Part shown: positions 27,459-36,259 of the stretch, in pieces
Position numbering within the stretch: position 1 is the first letter of the stretch
How the letters are laid out: the number at the start of each line of letters is the position of its first letter
The notes under the pieces: model-generated
What the model saw: the letters and a program-made list of their open reading frames with translations, nothing else
What the model was told of the DNA's origin: nothing
Databases searched by the model: none
NCBI GenBank assembly: GCA_024276825.1
Contig: JAJRWI010000044.1
Location: 25,823 to 89,822, forward strand
Source of the DNA: an archaeon
Lineage (GTDB): Archaea > Asgardarchaeota > Thorarchaeia > Thorarchaeales > Thorarchaeaceae
DNA: 64,000 nt
Reading direction: 5' to 3'
Position numbers and translations under genes: made by a program

Positions 27459-29093
27459 ATGCTGAAGATGATTAGCAATAACAAGTTCTTTGTAGTCGCA
27501 CTCGTTGCGACTATAGTCACTGCTGGAATGTCATTTGGAAACCTTCCCACGCCTTCCCCTCCTCAAGGCGTTCAGGTGATTAATGGAGTCACTTTCAACT
27601 TTTCTGATTACCCGTTTGTCCCTCATGAGTCATTGGCCCTGTTTAACTATCTGGACACGATAGTCAGTAGCAAATATCAAGGGTATGGCGAATGGGAGGG
27701 GTGGTATGCAGAGAACTATCATGGCCTTCATCATTATGTGCTGGCCTTCATGGACTATACTGTCAGTGCGATGTTTGAAGCTACTTCTGGATATCGTACT
27801 GATTACTATCGTGAGTTTGCATATGATCTGATAAAACGAATGAACACTACGGAGGAGGAATGGGGTGAAAACAGCATCGAATACAAGGAGTGGACACATC
27901 CCGAGTATAACTATGTTGATTACTATTATCCAAACAATGCATCCGATCCCAATGCAGTATACGTTGGGGGCTGGCGCGGTCCCGCAAATATCATGTGGAC
28001 CGGACATTATGCCTTGATGCAGGCATTATATGAGAGAAACTTCAACACAGGTGAGTTTATTGATGAACTGAGCTGGTTTATCAAGGACTGGAACCTCTCA
28101 CTGTTGACGGATCGCCATGGCAATTCAAAGGAGGGTGGATTATGGGGTGTTGGACTGATTCCATGTGAACCATACATTGTCTTTGTTCAATGCAATTCAA
28201 TCCCCATACTGACAACTGCCCTCTATGACAATATGATGGGTACAAACTATATGCCCATGTGGGACTATGGACTGAACTTCATAAATACAGTCATGCAAGA
28301 TCAATATGGTCTCTTTATGGATGGCTATTATGTGGATCGACCAACTTCAATCTACTATAACACTGAACGCCTGCCTGATACAATCCCTGGTCCTGCACAA
28401 TCACTGTATGCCAAAGATGGCAGGTGTAAAGTGTCATCTTACTGCAATGGTTGGGCTCTAGCCTTTCTTGAATACATTCAAGAGAACGAAACTATACATG
28501 ATTACCCAATTTTCTTGCAACATTTCAAGAAAGACATATCTCCCGACATGGCATATATCATTGACACTTACAATAATCCAACTGGATTCGGGACATTTGA
28601 TATACTTGGCACACTATTCACAATGCATCTTGCTAATCAGCGGGGCGATTATGCATTAAGAAACCGTCTTGTTAATTTTCTCTATAGCTCCTATAATAAA
28701 ATCTGGTCATCTGATGGGCGTAGAATGTATTATGACACGCTCTCCATCGAACCATTCATGCAACCAGTTCTTGCATTTGGCCACATATGGGCCACAAACC
28801 CCGTTACTATAAAAGACCTCGGTGATGCACGTCCAGCCGAATTCTGGAATTATCCATATATCAGCTCAGCTGATGATGATAATATTTGGGTCTATCAGGC
28901 CCAGTGGGATCCCAACAAGTCTGCATTCATTCTGAATATCCGCGTAGACCGGACTGCCACATTGACATTCAGCAATTTTGACGCAACTCCAACTGCATAT
29001 TTTGGAGGAACGGTCCTCACTCAATTGACTCAGGCTGCTGATGGATATACTCTGACACTAAGCCCGGGTCAGTATAACCTTGTGATAATGTGA
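27459..29093 (+). CDS. Secreted alpha/alpha-barrel protein, linalool dehydratase-isomerase-like
   Basis: A 544-residue protein with an N-terminal signal segment (FFVVALVATIVTAGMSFG). The body is rich in Trp/Tyr-containing helices like those of alpha-toroid proteins. The stretch GPANIMWTGHYALMQALYE resembles the helix pair of linalool dehydratase/isomerase, an (alpha/alpha)6-barrel enzyme acting on monoterpene alcohols; many uncharacterised secreted proteins share this domain, and glycosidase-like folds are an alternative. Two cysteines (IPCEPY, VQCNS) lie mid-protein. A C-terminal beta domain of about 80 residues ends the chain. Gene order places it before an ECF-like protein, a polyprenol kinase-like protein and IPK. 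Substrate unknown. Confidence 0.5.
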   Translation: MLKMISNNKFFVVALVATIVTAGMSFGNLPTPSPPQGVQVINGVTFNFSDYPFVPHESLALFNYLDTIVSSKYQGYGEWEGWYAENYHGLHHYVLAFMDYTVSAMFEATSGYRTDYYREFAYDLIKRMNTTEEEWGENSIEYKEWTHPEYNYVDYYYPNNASDPNAVYVGGWRGPANIMWTGHYALMQALYERNFNTGEFIDELSWFIKDWNLSLLTDRHGNSKEGGLWGVGLIPCEPYIVFVQCNSIPILTTALYDNMMGTNYMPMWDYGLNFINTVMQDQYGLFMDGYYVDRPTSIYYNTERLPDTIPGPAQSLYAKDGRCKVSSYCNGWALAFLEYIQENETIHDYPIFLQHFKKDISPDMAYIIDTYNNPTGFGTFDILGTLFTMHLANQRGDYALRNRLVNFLYSSYNKIWSSDGRRMYYDTLSIEPFMQPVLAFGHIWATNPVTIKDLGDARPAEFWNYPYISSADDDNIWVYQAQWDPNKSAFILNIRVDRTATLTFSNFDATPTAYFGGTVLTQLTQAADGYTLTLSPGQYNLVIM

Positions 29094-29103
29094 GGTGGCA
29101 AAA

Positions 29104-29724
29104 ATGACCGAAGAAACAACGAAGTCAGAAGCGAGCGCTGAGAAAATGACTGTGCTTGAGCGTTGTAGAATGAATGACAGATCCGCATTAATGAAAACAA
29201 TGCTCTATGCATTAGTAGGCGCAGCTCTATACACCATTCTACAAATGATCCCTCACCCGTTCATTGTTTTGGGTCTGCTAAAATTCGGCCTACTTCCCTC
29301 ATTAACAATAATTGCACTTGTTGGTGCAATAAGGGGGCCCACAGCAGGCTTTCTGACTGGCTATCTAGGCGAGGTGACATATGGTCTGCTAATTCATAAT
29401 ACCATAGTGACAATGACTCTTGATGCTGCAGCATTTGGAGTTATTGGTCTGATAGTGGGATTGGCATCATATGACCTCAAGAATGGCAGGTCTTTGGTGA
29501 AGTTGTCAATACTGTCAGTCACAGGTCTGATATTTTCGACTCTGCTGATAGTAGTGATTGCAATGAAGGTCGAGGTATACGGAACATTAGCAATTCTCGG
29601 CTTTGAGATGTTGCCTCTCTTGACCCTCGGGATTCCAACACTCATGTTCTTGACACCTGTTCTCGCAAGAATCTGGGCCAAAATCGCCATTAGTTTGTCC
29701 CCAGCTGGTGAAAAAGCCCATTGA
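29104..29724 (+). CDS. ECF-type transporter substrate-binding (S) component-like membrane protein
   Basis: About 206 residues with five or six membrane segments. ALVGAIRGPTAGFLTGYLGEVTYG looks like the GPxxGFxxGxxGD loop of S components of energy-coupling factor transporters, which bind vitamins or metals. The N-terminus is hydrophilic. No ATPase or T subunit is nearby, so it would have to share a general ECF module encoded elsewhere. I start at the ATG at 29104, with GAGGTG before it, not at a GTG 9 bp earlier. It begins 10 bp after the preceding gene and is likely in one operon with it. Substrate unknown. Confidence 0.55.
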   Translation: MTEETTKSEASAEKMTVLERCRMNDRSALMKTMLYALVGAALYTILQMIPHPFIVLGLLKFGLLPSLTIIALVGAIRGPTAGFLTGYLGEVTYGLLIHNTIVTMTLDAAAFGVIGLIVGLASYDLKNGRSLVKLSILSVTGLIFSTLLIVVIAMKVEVYGTLAILGFEMLPLLTLGIPTLMFLTPVLARIWAKIAISLSPAGEKAH

Positions 29725-29841
29725 GAATTGAGAGAGTTATTCTCTCACTTCTCTTATTCTTTACACCTGACACAGATACCATGCACACCAAAACTACAAT
29801 GAACGATCCATCCTGCAAAGTGGGACTTTTTCTTTTTCCCA

Positions 29842-29852
29842 CTATATTTATA
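29842..29852 (+). promoter_or_regulatory. TATA box for the polyprenol kinase-like gene
   Basis: CTATATTTATA, preceded by an inverted repeat AGTGGG/CCCACT (29819-29843) that overlaps its first bases. It lies about 60 bp before the ATG at 29910, allowing a leader of roughly 30 nt with an AAGGAGGT ribosome-binding site. The T-rich hairpin may also end the upstream operon. Confidence 0.55.
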
Positions 29853-29909
29853 GGAGAGGACATACTATCCCTTGTTCACTTTGATTTTTATCAAGGAGGT
29901 TCAAGACTC

Positions 29910-30713
29910 ATGTTTAATCCGTTAGGTCCTAGCCTTGAATTGGTCTGGGATTTTATTGCCATGATAATATCATTCGTGCTCGTGTTGCTTCTGGTGCAAA
30001 TAAACGCGGCAATTGAGAAGAGTGGGAAGCTTTCAACAATAGTGACTAGAAAAGTCATTCATACATTTGCAGCTCCTGTGTGGATGGTTTCATGGCTGTT
30101 GTTCTCAGGTGGCCTGTTCAGCAGATGGTTGGCCATGATAGTACCCTTACTCTTTGTCCTGCAATTCCTTGCCATAGGAACAGGAAGAGTGGAGAATGAA
30201 GACTTTGTGAGATCAATGTCCCGCAGTGGCGATCCAAAAGAATTACTTGGTGGCACACTTTACTATGCAACTATCATGGTGATTTTTGGCATCCTGTGGT
30301 TCTATGTGCCCCCTGGTGGCAATGTTGCACAAGCATCACCAATTGCGATTATTGCATTGGCATGCCTTGCAGGCGGTGATGGACTGGCCGACGTGATAGG
30401 CAGAAAATATGGTGGTGAGAGAAAATTTGGCATTGGTGGTTCTGAAAAGACAATTGCAGGGGCATTTGGAATGTTCATTGGAAGTCTTCTCTTTAGCATT
30501 GTCTTGCTATTAATATTCTCCCTTGTAGTTTCGTCATTTGTAGTGGCTGATATCTTCGTACCTCTTCTAATTATCAGTATTGTCGTCACAATCGTCGAAT
30601 TTCTAACACCCAAAGGCTATGATAACATCAGTATTCCAATTGCAGCGGTCATTACAATGATCCTCCTGCCCTACATCATTCCTACCTGGGCATTCCCCTT
30701 ACTTACACTCTAG
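29910..30713 (+). CDS. Polyprenol/dolichol (phytol) kinase-like CTP-dependent membrane enzyme
   Basis: A 267-residue polytopic protein of the SEC59/VTE5 group, which phosphorylates long-chain or phytyl alcohols using CTP. Seen are TRKVIHTFAAPVW near residue 45, matching the conserved RK-x-x-H element, GGDGLADVIGRKYGG, and SEKTIAGAFGMFIGS, the CTP-binding signature of the family. Start is the ATG at 29910 with AAGGAGGT 10 nt before; an open frame reaching back to 29721 covers promoter sequence and is not part of the protein. It lies just before isopentenyl phosphate kinase, suggesting salvage of isoprenoid alcohols or supply of the dolichyl glycan carrier. Confidence 0.8.
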   Translation: MFNPLGPSLELVWDFIAMIISFVLVLLLVQINAAIEKSGKLSTIVTRKVIHTFAAPVWMVSWLLFSGGLFSRWLAMIVPLLFVLQFLAIGTGRVENEDFVRSMSRSGDPKELLGGTLYYATIMVIFGILWFYVPPGGNVAQASPIAIIALACLAGGDGLADVIGRKYGGERKFGIGGSEKTIAGAFGMFIGSLLFSIVLLLIFSLVVSSFVVADIFVPLLIISIVVTIVEFLTPKGYDNISIPIAAVITMILLPYIIPTWAFPLLTL

Positions 30714-30746
30714 ATTAAATATGCAATTATAGATGGTGGCGGTCTC

Positions 30747-31565
30747 ATGAAGAACGAGCTCACAATAATCAAGCTTGGGGGTTCGCTGCTAACAGACAAG
30801 TCCCACCCTTACTCGGTTCATAGTAACATACTGGAAACGGTTTCTCACGAAATCAGAGATTGCATGGACAAAGGGCTGATACAATCGCTAATTATTGTTC
30901 ATGGTGTTGGCTCTTATGGCCATCCACCAGTGCTAGAACACAAGCTTCACAAGGGCTTCATGGGACCCCATCAGCTTTTGCCCCTCTCAAAGACTCAAGC
31001 AATAGTCGCTGAATTCAGGGCAATAATTGTCAGAGCATTACAGGATGCAGGTATACCTGTCTGTCTGATGTATCCTTCATCTATGATGGTTCAAGAAAGG
31101 ATGAGGCTCACACGCTATTTTCTTGAACCACTAGAGGGATTCCTATCATTAGGAATGGTGCCCCTGCTTGGTGGTGATATTCTGATAGATCCTGCTATGG
31201 GCTGGAGTGTCGGAAGTGGTGACCAGATTGCAGTGGTATTGGCCAAGGAACTTGGTGCAAGGCATCTATATTTTGCCTCTGATATTGATGGTGTTTTTAC
31301 TGCAGATCCAAAGCAGAACCCTGATGCAGAGCTCATTGACACAATTAATTTGAACAAGGCTGAAGAAATTTTGGAAAGATTGAGAACATCCAGCGGTGCT
31401 GATGCAAGTGGAGCAATGCATGGGAAGATAAATGCAATCCTGAGCCTGAAAGATGATATTCAAAATGGTCTTGATGTAGCAATTCTATCAATGATGACTT
31501 CTGGCAGGCTTACTGCCCTTCTGGAAGGCGGTGATACAAGAGCCACCTGTTTCTCGGTTGTTTGA
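30747..31565 (+). CDS. ipk: Isopentenyl phosphate kinase
   Basis: A 272-residue amino-acid-kinase-fold enzyme that makes isopentenyl diphosphate from isopentenyl phosphate in the archaeal mevalonate pathway. It has IIKLGGSLLTDK at the N-terminus with the phosphate-binding lysine, then HGVGSYGHPP holding the catalytic histidine typical of IPK, GGDILID, FASDIDGVFT and a C-terminal GAMHGKI. Length is typical. It follows the polyprenol kinase-like gene by 33 bp. Confidence 0.93.
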   Translation: MKNELTIIKLGGSLLTDKSHPYSVHSNILETVSHEIRDCMDKGLIQSLIIVHGVGSYGHPPVLEHKLHKGFMGPHQLLPLSKTQAIVAEFRAIIVRALQDAGIPVCLMYPSSMMVQERMRLTRYFLEPLEGFLSLGMVPLLGGDILIDPAMGWSVGSGDQIAVVLAKELGARHLYFASDIDGVFTADPKQNPDAELIDTINLNKAEEILERLRTSSGADASGAMHGKINAILSLKDDIQNGLDVAILSMMTSGRLTALLEGGDTRATCFSVV

Positions 31566-31621
31566 AATCTTTTTTATTATGTAATATCAAAGGACGAGCT
31601 TGACTCTAGAGAGGTCCTGAC

Positions 31622-32698
31622 ATGAGCGAAGTCGAAACAAGGATGCCCCATAATATAATGAGAGACCGTGACGTTTTTGAAACACTCAATAATCATCTCT
31701 ATGTGACCCATGGCTTCATACAACCCCGGGACAAAATAATATGCTACCTCAAATATATACCCGATATGAATGGCAAGTGGATCTCCCCCCATGGACGCTA
31801 TAGGAGAGTATTCTCAGGGGGTCCCGAATCGGTAATCTCTGCCATGAAGATTTCACATCAATCCTATTTTCAATATGATAAACATCTTGGGGTTGAAATT
31901 TTGAAGGTCCCAGTCGATGACGTCCTGCGGTACTATCGCCCTGAGGACCGGATGAACGACATAATCAAGCACGGACCAAATGATGCTTTGGAAGAACGGG
32001 CCAAGACGATTGCAGAGATGCTCCATGACACTCTAAAAATACCCTTTGATAGGATAGGAGTGGCTGGAAGTATCTCATGGCATGGACATAATCCCTCTTT
32101 CTCGGATGTGAATATGAATGTGTATGGACAAGATGCCATTAACAAACTGCTGAATGGCAGAGATATGATTGTTGAAACATATCCAAGCGTTCGATATCGA
32201 ACCATCAAGGAATGGGCCGATGGGAGCATTGTTCGTCTGTGTATGCGAATTACTCACATCACCAAAGAGGACATGATCCCATTGTTTAAGAGACGTCGCG
32301 AAATATGCCTAAATGACATCTATACTGGAATCATGCCAGTCCTCCTACCCAACGAGGCTCCAATAAAGCATGGTCATGAATCATATCACGCCATTAACGA
32401 TGTTCCTCTCAAGGCTGAGCTCGAGATTTTAGACACTCAGTTTGGATCATTGACCCCCGCCATATATCAGACAATCTCTCAACCCCTTGATATTATTGAT
32501 GGGGACCGAATCACCAGACTGATGATCTATGATGGTGCCTTCAAAGACCTTCTCCTGCCTGGTGATACTGTAGAGGTGAATGGAACAATTCAAAGAGTGA
32601 TCACAAAAGACTCAAGTGAGCTTTATCAGATTATGATAGGAACAATGAGGGGTGTGGGCAGGGAGTTTCTCAGGCTTGTTGACCAATCATCAGGCTAA
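31622..32698 (+). CDS. Nucleotidyltransferase-like protein with altered metal site
   Basis: A 358-residue protein. VAGSISWHGHNPSFSDVNMNVYG near residues 148-170 has the form of a polymerase-beta-type nucleotidyltransferase active site (GS...SD-x-D), but the second aspartate is replaced by asparagine. The N-terminal 140 residues and the C-terminal end, with DTVEVNGTIQRVI like a small beta domain, are unassigned. A conserved archaeal family of predicted nucleotidyltransferases of this size exists. The 3' end nearly abuts trm5, with 13 bp between, so an RNA-related role is possible but inferred. Confidence 0.5.
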   Translation: MSEVETRMPHNIMRDRDVFETLNNHLYVTHGFIQPRDKIICYLKYIPDMNGKWISPHGRYRRVFSGGPESVISAMKISHQSYFQYDKHLGVEILKVPVDDVLRYYRPEDRMNDIIKHGPNDALEERAKTIAEMLHDTLKIPFDRIGVAGSISWHGHNPSFSDVNMNVYGQDAINKLLNGRDMIVETYPSVRYRTIKEWADGSIVRLCMRITHITKEDMIPLFKRRREICLNDIYTGIMPVLLPNEAPIKHGHESYHAINDVPLKAELEILDTQFGSLTPAIYQTISQPLDIIDGDRITRLMIYDGAFKDLLLPGDTVEVNGTIQRVITKDSSELYQIMIGTMRGVGREFLRLVDQSSG

Positions 32699-32711
32699 GG
32701 AATGTGATAGA

Positions 32712-33770
32712 ATGAGAGTTAAAAGGCTCTGTGTCAGAGTGCCCAAACATCTTGGCGAGCATACAAGACAGAAGCTCTTGGAACACGGCGCATTAGATAT
32801 TAAATGCAGAATACTTGAAGTAAATGGGCATCTTATGATACCAACCAGACCTGAAATCAAGAAGTCCGTGGTTGCAAAGATATTTAGCGATACACCCTGT
32901 GAGATATGCCCTCATGAGTTTGATATGTTGTCCTCGGGTCCAAGGAGCCTTGAAGAAGCTCTTGCTGGAGTGTTGAGCCATAAAGAATTGAGTCTTTTGC
33001 CGCGTGCTTATGACCTCATTGGTGATATTGCGGTTCTTGAGATTCCCCCTGAATTGGAACAATACTCATCACAAATTGGCTATGCCTTCCTATCCATACA
33101 TAAGAATTTCAAAACTGTCCTTGCAAAAGAGGGGGCAATCTCAGGACTTACCCGAACTCGAAAATATCGCCTGTTGGCGGGTGAGAACAAAACAAGGACG
33201 GTGCATACAGAGTATGGCGTTAAAATTGCAGTAGATCTTGCAGTGGCATATTTCAGTCCAAGATTATTGGAGGAACACCATCGAGTGGCAAGTCTTGCGT
33301 CAGATGGCGAACGCGTCTTTGATATGTTTACTGGGGTTGGACCATTTGCCCTTCATATTACAAAGCATCATGCTTCAGATGTGGTTGCTGTTGATATTAA
33401 TGGGGCAGCAATCATTCTACTCATGGATAGCATTGACATGAATCAACTCACTGGCAGGGTCTTCCCAGTCATCAGCGATGCCAGGGATTATGCATATGCT
33501 TGCACCGTTGATTTTCATAGGATCATAATGAATCATCCATCTGGGTCTGAGGCTTTTGTAGATGCCGCATGTAGAGTAATAGCCCCTGGTGGAGTCATTC
33601 ACTTTTACTCATTCATTGCTGGAAATAATCCAGAAGCGCAGATGGAGAAAAAGATCACTAGACTGGTTACTGCTGCAGGTCGTAAGGTGTCAGACATTCC
33701 AACAATCAGAAAGGTCCGCGATAGTGCTCCTTATGAGTTCCAGATGGTCGCAGATGTAGTCATTGATTGA
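32712..33770 (+). CDS. trm5: tRNA (guanine37-N1)-methyltransferase Trm5
   Basis: A 352-residue class I methyltransferase. The small N-terminal D1 domain (about 1-65) is followed by D2 and a Rossmann domain with VFDMFTGVGPFALHI as the AdoMet motif, VAVDINGAA as motif II, and MNHPSGSEAF in place of the usual NLPxS. It makes m1G37, which prevents frameshifting and is the substrate for wyosine synthesis by Taw1, encoded 3.5 kb away. Start is the ATG at 32712 rather than an upstream frame start inside the preceding gene. It overlaps the convergent DUF371 gene by 11 bp. Confidence 0.9.
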   Translation: MRVKRLCVRVPKHLGEHTRQKLLEHGALDIKCRILEVNGHLMIPTRPEIKKSVVAKIFSDTPCEICPHEFDMLSSGPRSLEEALAGVLSHKELSLLPRAYDLIGDIAVLEIPPELEQYSSQIGYAFLSIHKNFKTVLAKEGAISGLTRTRKYRLLAGENKTRTVHTEYGVKIAVDLAVAYFSPRLLEEHHRVASLASDGERVFDMFTGVGPFALHITKHHASDVVAVDINGAAIILLMDSIDMNQLTGRVFPVISDARDYAYACTVDFHRIIMNHPSGSEAFVDAACRVIAPGGVIHFYSFIAGNNPEAQMEKKITRLVTAAGRKVSDIPTIRKVRDSAPYEFQMVADVVID

Positions 33771-34185
33771 TGAATACAATCTCGCACTCAATAATCACCT
33801 TGGGGTCCTTGATGGTTGCAATGAACTCTCGATTAAGGTCTGCAGCTGCCTTGTCCGCTCTTACCATCAATGTCCTACTACACTCAAAAGAACTCTTACG
33901 TGCTACCATACTATTCTTGTCAGAGTAATCTAGACCTGAACTCCCTCTTCCCACTATCTCCTCAGTAATACCCCCTGCGCTCAATCTTAGAATTATCAGT
34001 GTACTTGACTGTCTTGCCAGTAGCTTGATGACATCATCCAACTCAGCAAGGTTTGTACTCGAACGAACCCCCACAATACAGTTCCCTCGTTTTGTGAGAT
34101 GAACTTCATTTGTTATCTCCAATGTTGTTCGATGGGTTGCAATAATATTCTCGTGGCCATGGGCTCTAAACTGCACTCGGTGCAT
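33760..34185 (-). CDS. DUF371 family protein
   Basis: A 141-residue member of an archaeal conserved family of unknown function. AHGHENIIATHRTTLEIT followed by LTKRGNCIVGVRSS is its signature, and the C-terminus has the paired strands around DKAAADLNREFI. The basic and polar conserved residues suggest a small-molecule or nucleic-acid role, but I know no demonstrated function. It is convergent with trm5 and divergent from pcm. Confidence 0.85.
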   Translation of the reverse strand: MHRVQFRAHGHENIIATHRTTLEITNEVHLTKRGNCIVGVRSSTNLAELDDVIKLLARQSSTLIILRLSAGGITEEIVGRGSSGLDYSDKNSMVARKSSFECSRTLMVRADKAAADLNREFIATIKDPKVIIECEIVFINQ

Positions 34186-34242
34186 GATTGTCAGCTCTTA
34201 CTAATCTATTTATCATACAATACACAATTATAGTCGATAATT

Positions 34243-34920
34243 ATGCTGGATAAAGACCTTACTCGTGATAAGGAACGACTAATTAAACGTCTGAAAAACA
34301 TTGGTTATCTGACCAGCAAGTCAGTAGAAGATGCCCTAAGAAGAGTGCCCAGAGAGGACTTTCTTCCTGACTATCTGAGAAAAGATGCGTATCGCGATAC
34401 GCCCCTCCCTATTGGTCATGGGCAGACAATCTCTGCCCCTCACATGTGTGTGATTATGTGTGAGGGTCTCCAATTAGAGAAAGGGATGCGCGTTCTTGAA
34501 GTGGGTGCTGGATCAGGATACCATGCAGCCCTTTGTGCTGAGCTGGTCTATACTCCTCATGACCCGCAAGCAGGTCATGTATACACCATAGAGATTGTTA
34601 CGGAACTAATAGATTTCGCCCGTCGAAACCTTGAGAGAGCTGGCTATTCAGACAGGGTTACACTTATCCATGGAGATGGGGGCAAAGGCTTACCCGAGTA
34701 TGCCCCATTTGATCGCATTCTTGTTGCAGCTGCAGCACCCAAGATACCTCCCCCATTAATTGAACAACTTGCCAATGATGGAATCATGCTGATCCCTGTG
34801 GGATCACACGGGTTCTATCAAGAGCTCATGATGGTCATTAAGGACTCGGAAGGTCAGACAACATACAAACGATGGGGGGGTGTGGCATTTGTACCATTGA
34901 CTGGTGAATATGGCCATTAG
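34243..34920 (+). CDS. pcm: Protein-L-isoaspartate O-methyltransferase
   Basis: A 225-residue repair methyltransferase that methylates isoaspartyl residues in aged proteins. GHGQTISAPHM is the substrate-binding signature, VLEVGAGSGYHAAL the AdoMet motif, and HGDGGKGLPEYAPFDRILVAAA motifs II and III. Length is normal. Its stop overlaps the stop of the convergent riboflavin kinase gene by 4 bp. Confidence 0.94.
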   Translation: MLDKDLTRDKERLIKRLKNIGYLTSKSVEDALRRVPREDFLPDYLRKDAYRDTPLPIGHGQTISAPHMCVIMCEGLQLEKGMRVLEVGAGSGYHAALCAELVYTPHDPQAGHVYTIEIVTELIDFARRNLERAGYSDRVTLIHGDGGKGLPEYAPFDRILVAAAAPKIPPPLIEQLANDGIMLIPVGSHGFYQELMMVIKDSEGQTTYKRWGGVAFVPLTGEYGH

Positions 34921-35606
34921 TCTGCCCGATGAAGAGGTATGATTGTCAAGGTGACTGAACTGCCATCCTCCAGATTCAACTCCTCTCTGAGGTTTATGGG
35001 TGCGATTATCTCAATCACATTCTCACTATGATGAGTGCGCTGAGCAATTACCACTGCTCCATCGATAGACCCATTGATTTTCACCCGATAGCAAATCACA
35101 TCACCGAAGGTCCTGTCTTCCTGAGTGAATCCCTTTACTATTAATGGGGGTCCCCTACGCATTCTGTTAAGAGCTATCCGTGACCCCTCATTCTGTACAA
35201 GGATATTCAGAGTACCTGGATATGGTCTGAACCCCAAGGCTTTCTCAAAGTGTTCTGAATAGACCTCCACATAATATGCTCCCTCACCAAGCCCCCCCAT
35301 GACTCTACCTCTAATATCGAATTCATCCTCATATTGAGTGAATGCTGTTTCAAGCCCTTTTAGAACATCATCCAATACTTTTACTCCCTTTTTGGTGATC
35401 TTGACCAGCATCCCATTAGATGAATGAGTTCTCTCAACATATTCTTGGTTCACGCAAGTCATTATTCTGCGTGAAGCGGTCTGTTGACTGATATTCAGCA
35501 ACTTGCCAAGGTCACTTGTAGTAATTATTATCCTTCTATGAATTGCCCCCTGTTGTGCCAAGGCATAAAGAGTGAACCAGATGTCAGGCTCAGTCATAAG
35601 GCTCAT
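34917..35606 (-). CDS. ribK: CTP-dependent riboflavin kinase with N-terminal HTH
   Basis: A 229-residue protein of two parts. The first 90 residues are a winged helix (LGKLLNISQQTASRRIMTCVNQEYVERTHS). Residues about 100-229 are archaeal RibK, which uses CTP rather than ATP to make FMN; RVMGGLGEGAYYV, GFRPYPGTLNILV, and PINLREELNLEDG are its signatures. Fusion to a DNA-binding domain is usual for the family and suggests self-regulation. Its ATG overlaps the stop of the translin-like gene by 4 bp. Confidence 0.92.
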   Translation of the reverse strand: MSLMTEPDIWFTLYALAQQGAIHRRIIITTSDLGKLLNISQQTASRRIMTCVNQEYVERTHSSNGMLVKITKKGVKVLDDVLKGLETAFTQYEDEFDIRGRVMGGLGEGAYYVEVYSEHFEKALGFRPYPGTLNILVQNEGSRIALNRMRRGPPLIVKGFTQEDRTFGDVICYRVKINGSIDGAVVIAQRTHHSENVIEIIAPINLREELNLEDGSSVTLTIIPLHRAD

Positions 35607-36247
35607 TCATCTCTCTCCTTAAGGTCAAGCTTTCTCTCAAACTCCTGTACTCTCTCAATAAGCCTCTCTTGTCGAATGGCACTTGTGACATCGCCCCTAG
35701 TCCTCTCAACAATTCCTCTACCAACATCACATTTTCGTCGCAAGTCAGGAATGAGTGCATTCGGATAGTCAAACGATACAAGCTCATCAAGAATGTCTTC
35801 CATGAACATCAGTAGTTTCTTAGCCCTCTTCATATCATTCTCTCGTAGGGCCTCTAATGTTGCTCTTCTCAGCTCTCCAATCACATCAGCAAGCCCTGTC
35901 AAATACGGTCGTGATGGTATATCAAACCTGTCTGATGCTGAAACCTCTCCATCTCTCAGTATTGTCAACAGATTGACAGCTTCAGTCAACTCTTGATATG
36001 CCACATCAAGAATCTTTGACTTTGACATAAAGGGACTCTCTTCCAATCTACTATCAATCTGATTGATAATATCATAGGCCGCATTGATATTGTTCTCTGA
36101 TTTCTCGTACTCCCCTCTATGAGCCTGCTTTATTGCCTCACTGCATAGTCTGACAGCATCCCTTGCTGCTGGAAGGACCTCCTCTCGAATTGCATCATCA
36201 TGATCTATCTCTTCTCTTACTCTATTCAGAATATCACTCAGTTTCAA
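35603..36247 (-). CDS. Translin-family protein
   Basis: A 214-residue all-helical protein. The C-terminal half carries the translin signature: YLTGLADVIGELRRATLEALR, then MEDILDELVSFDYPNALIPDLRRKCDVGRGIVERTRGD split over the last helices. Translin binds single-stranded nucleic acids, and with TRAX it forms the C3PO nuclease in eukaryotes; archaeal members form octameric shells. Acidic residues that would make a TRAX-type nuclease site could be the E/D pair in FMEDILDEL, which is not certain. Transcribed with ribK (4-bp overlap) and taw1 upstream. Confidence 0.88.
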   Translation of the reverse strand: MKLSDILNRVREEIDHDDAIREEVLPAARDAVRLCSEAIKQAHRGEYEKSENNINAAYDIINQIDSRLEESPFMSKSKILDVAYQELTEAVNLLTILRDGEVSASDRFDIPSRPYLTGLADVIGELRRATLEALRENDMKRAKKLLMFMEDILDELVSFDYPNALIPDLRRKCDVGRGIVERTRGDVTSAIRQERLIERVQEFERKLDLKERDE

Positions 36248-36259
36248 TCCTGATCCCTC

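Noticed and set aside
29721..29909. N-terminal extension of the polyprenol kinase-like protein
   Set aside because: The added region includes the TATA box and a T-rich hairpin, and a strong AAGGAGGT site precedes the ATG at 29910.
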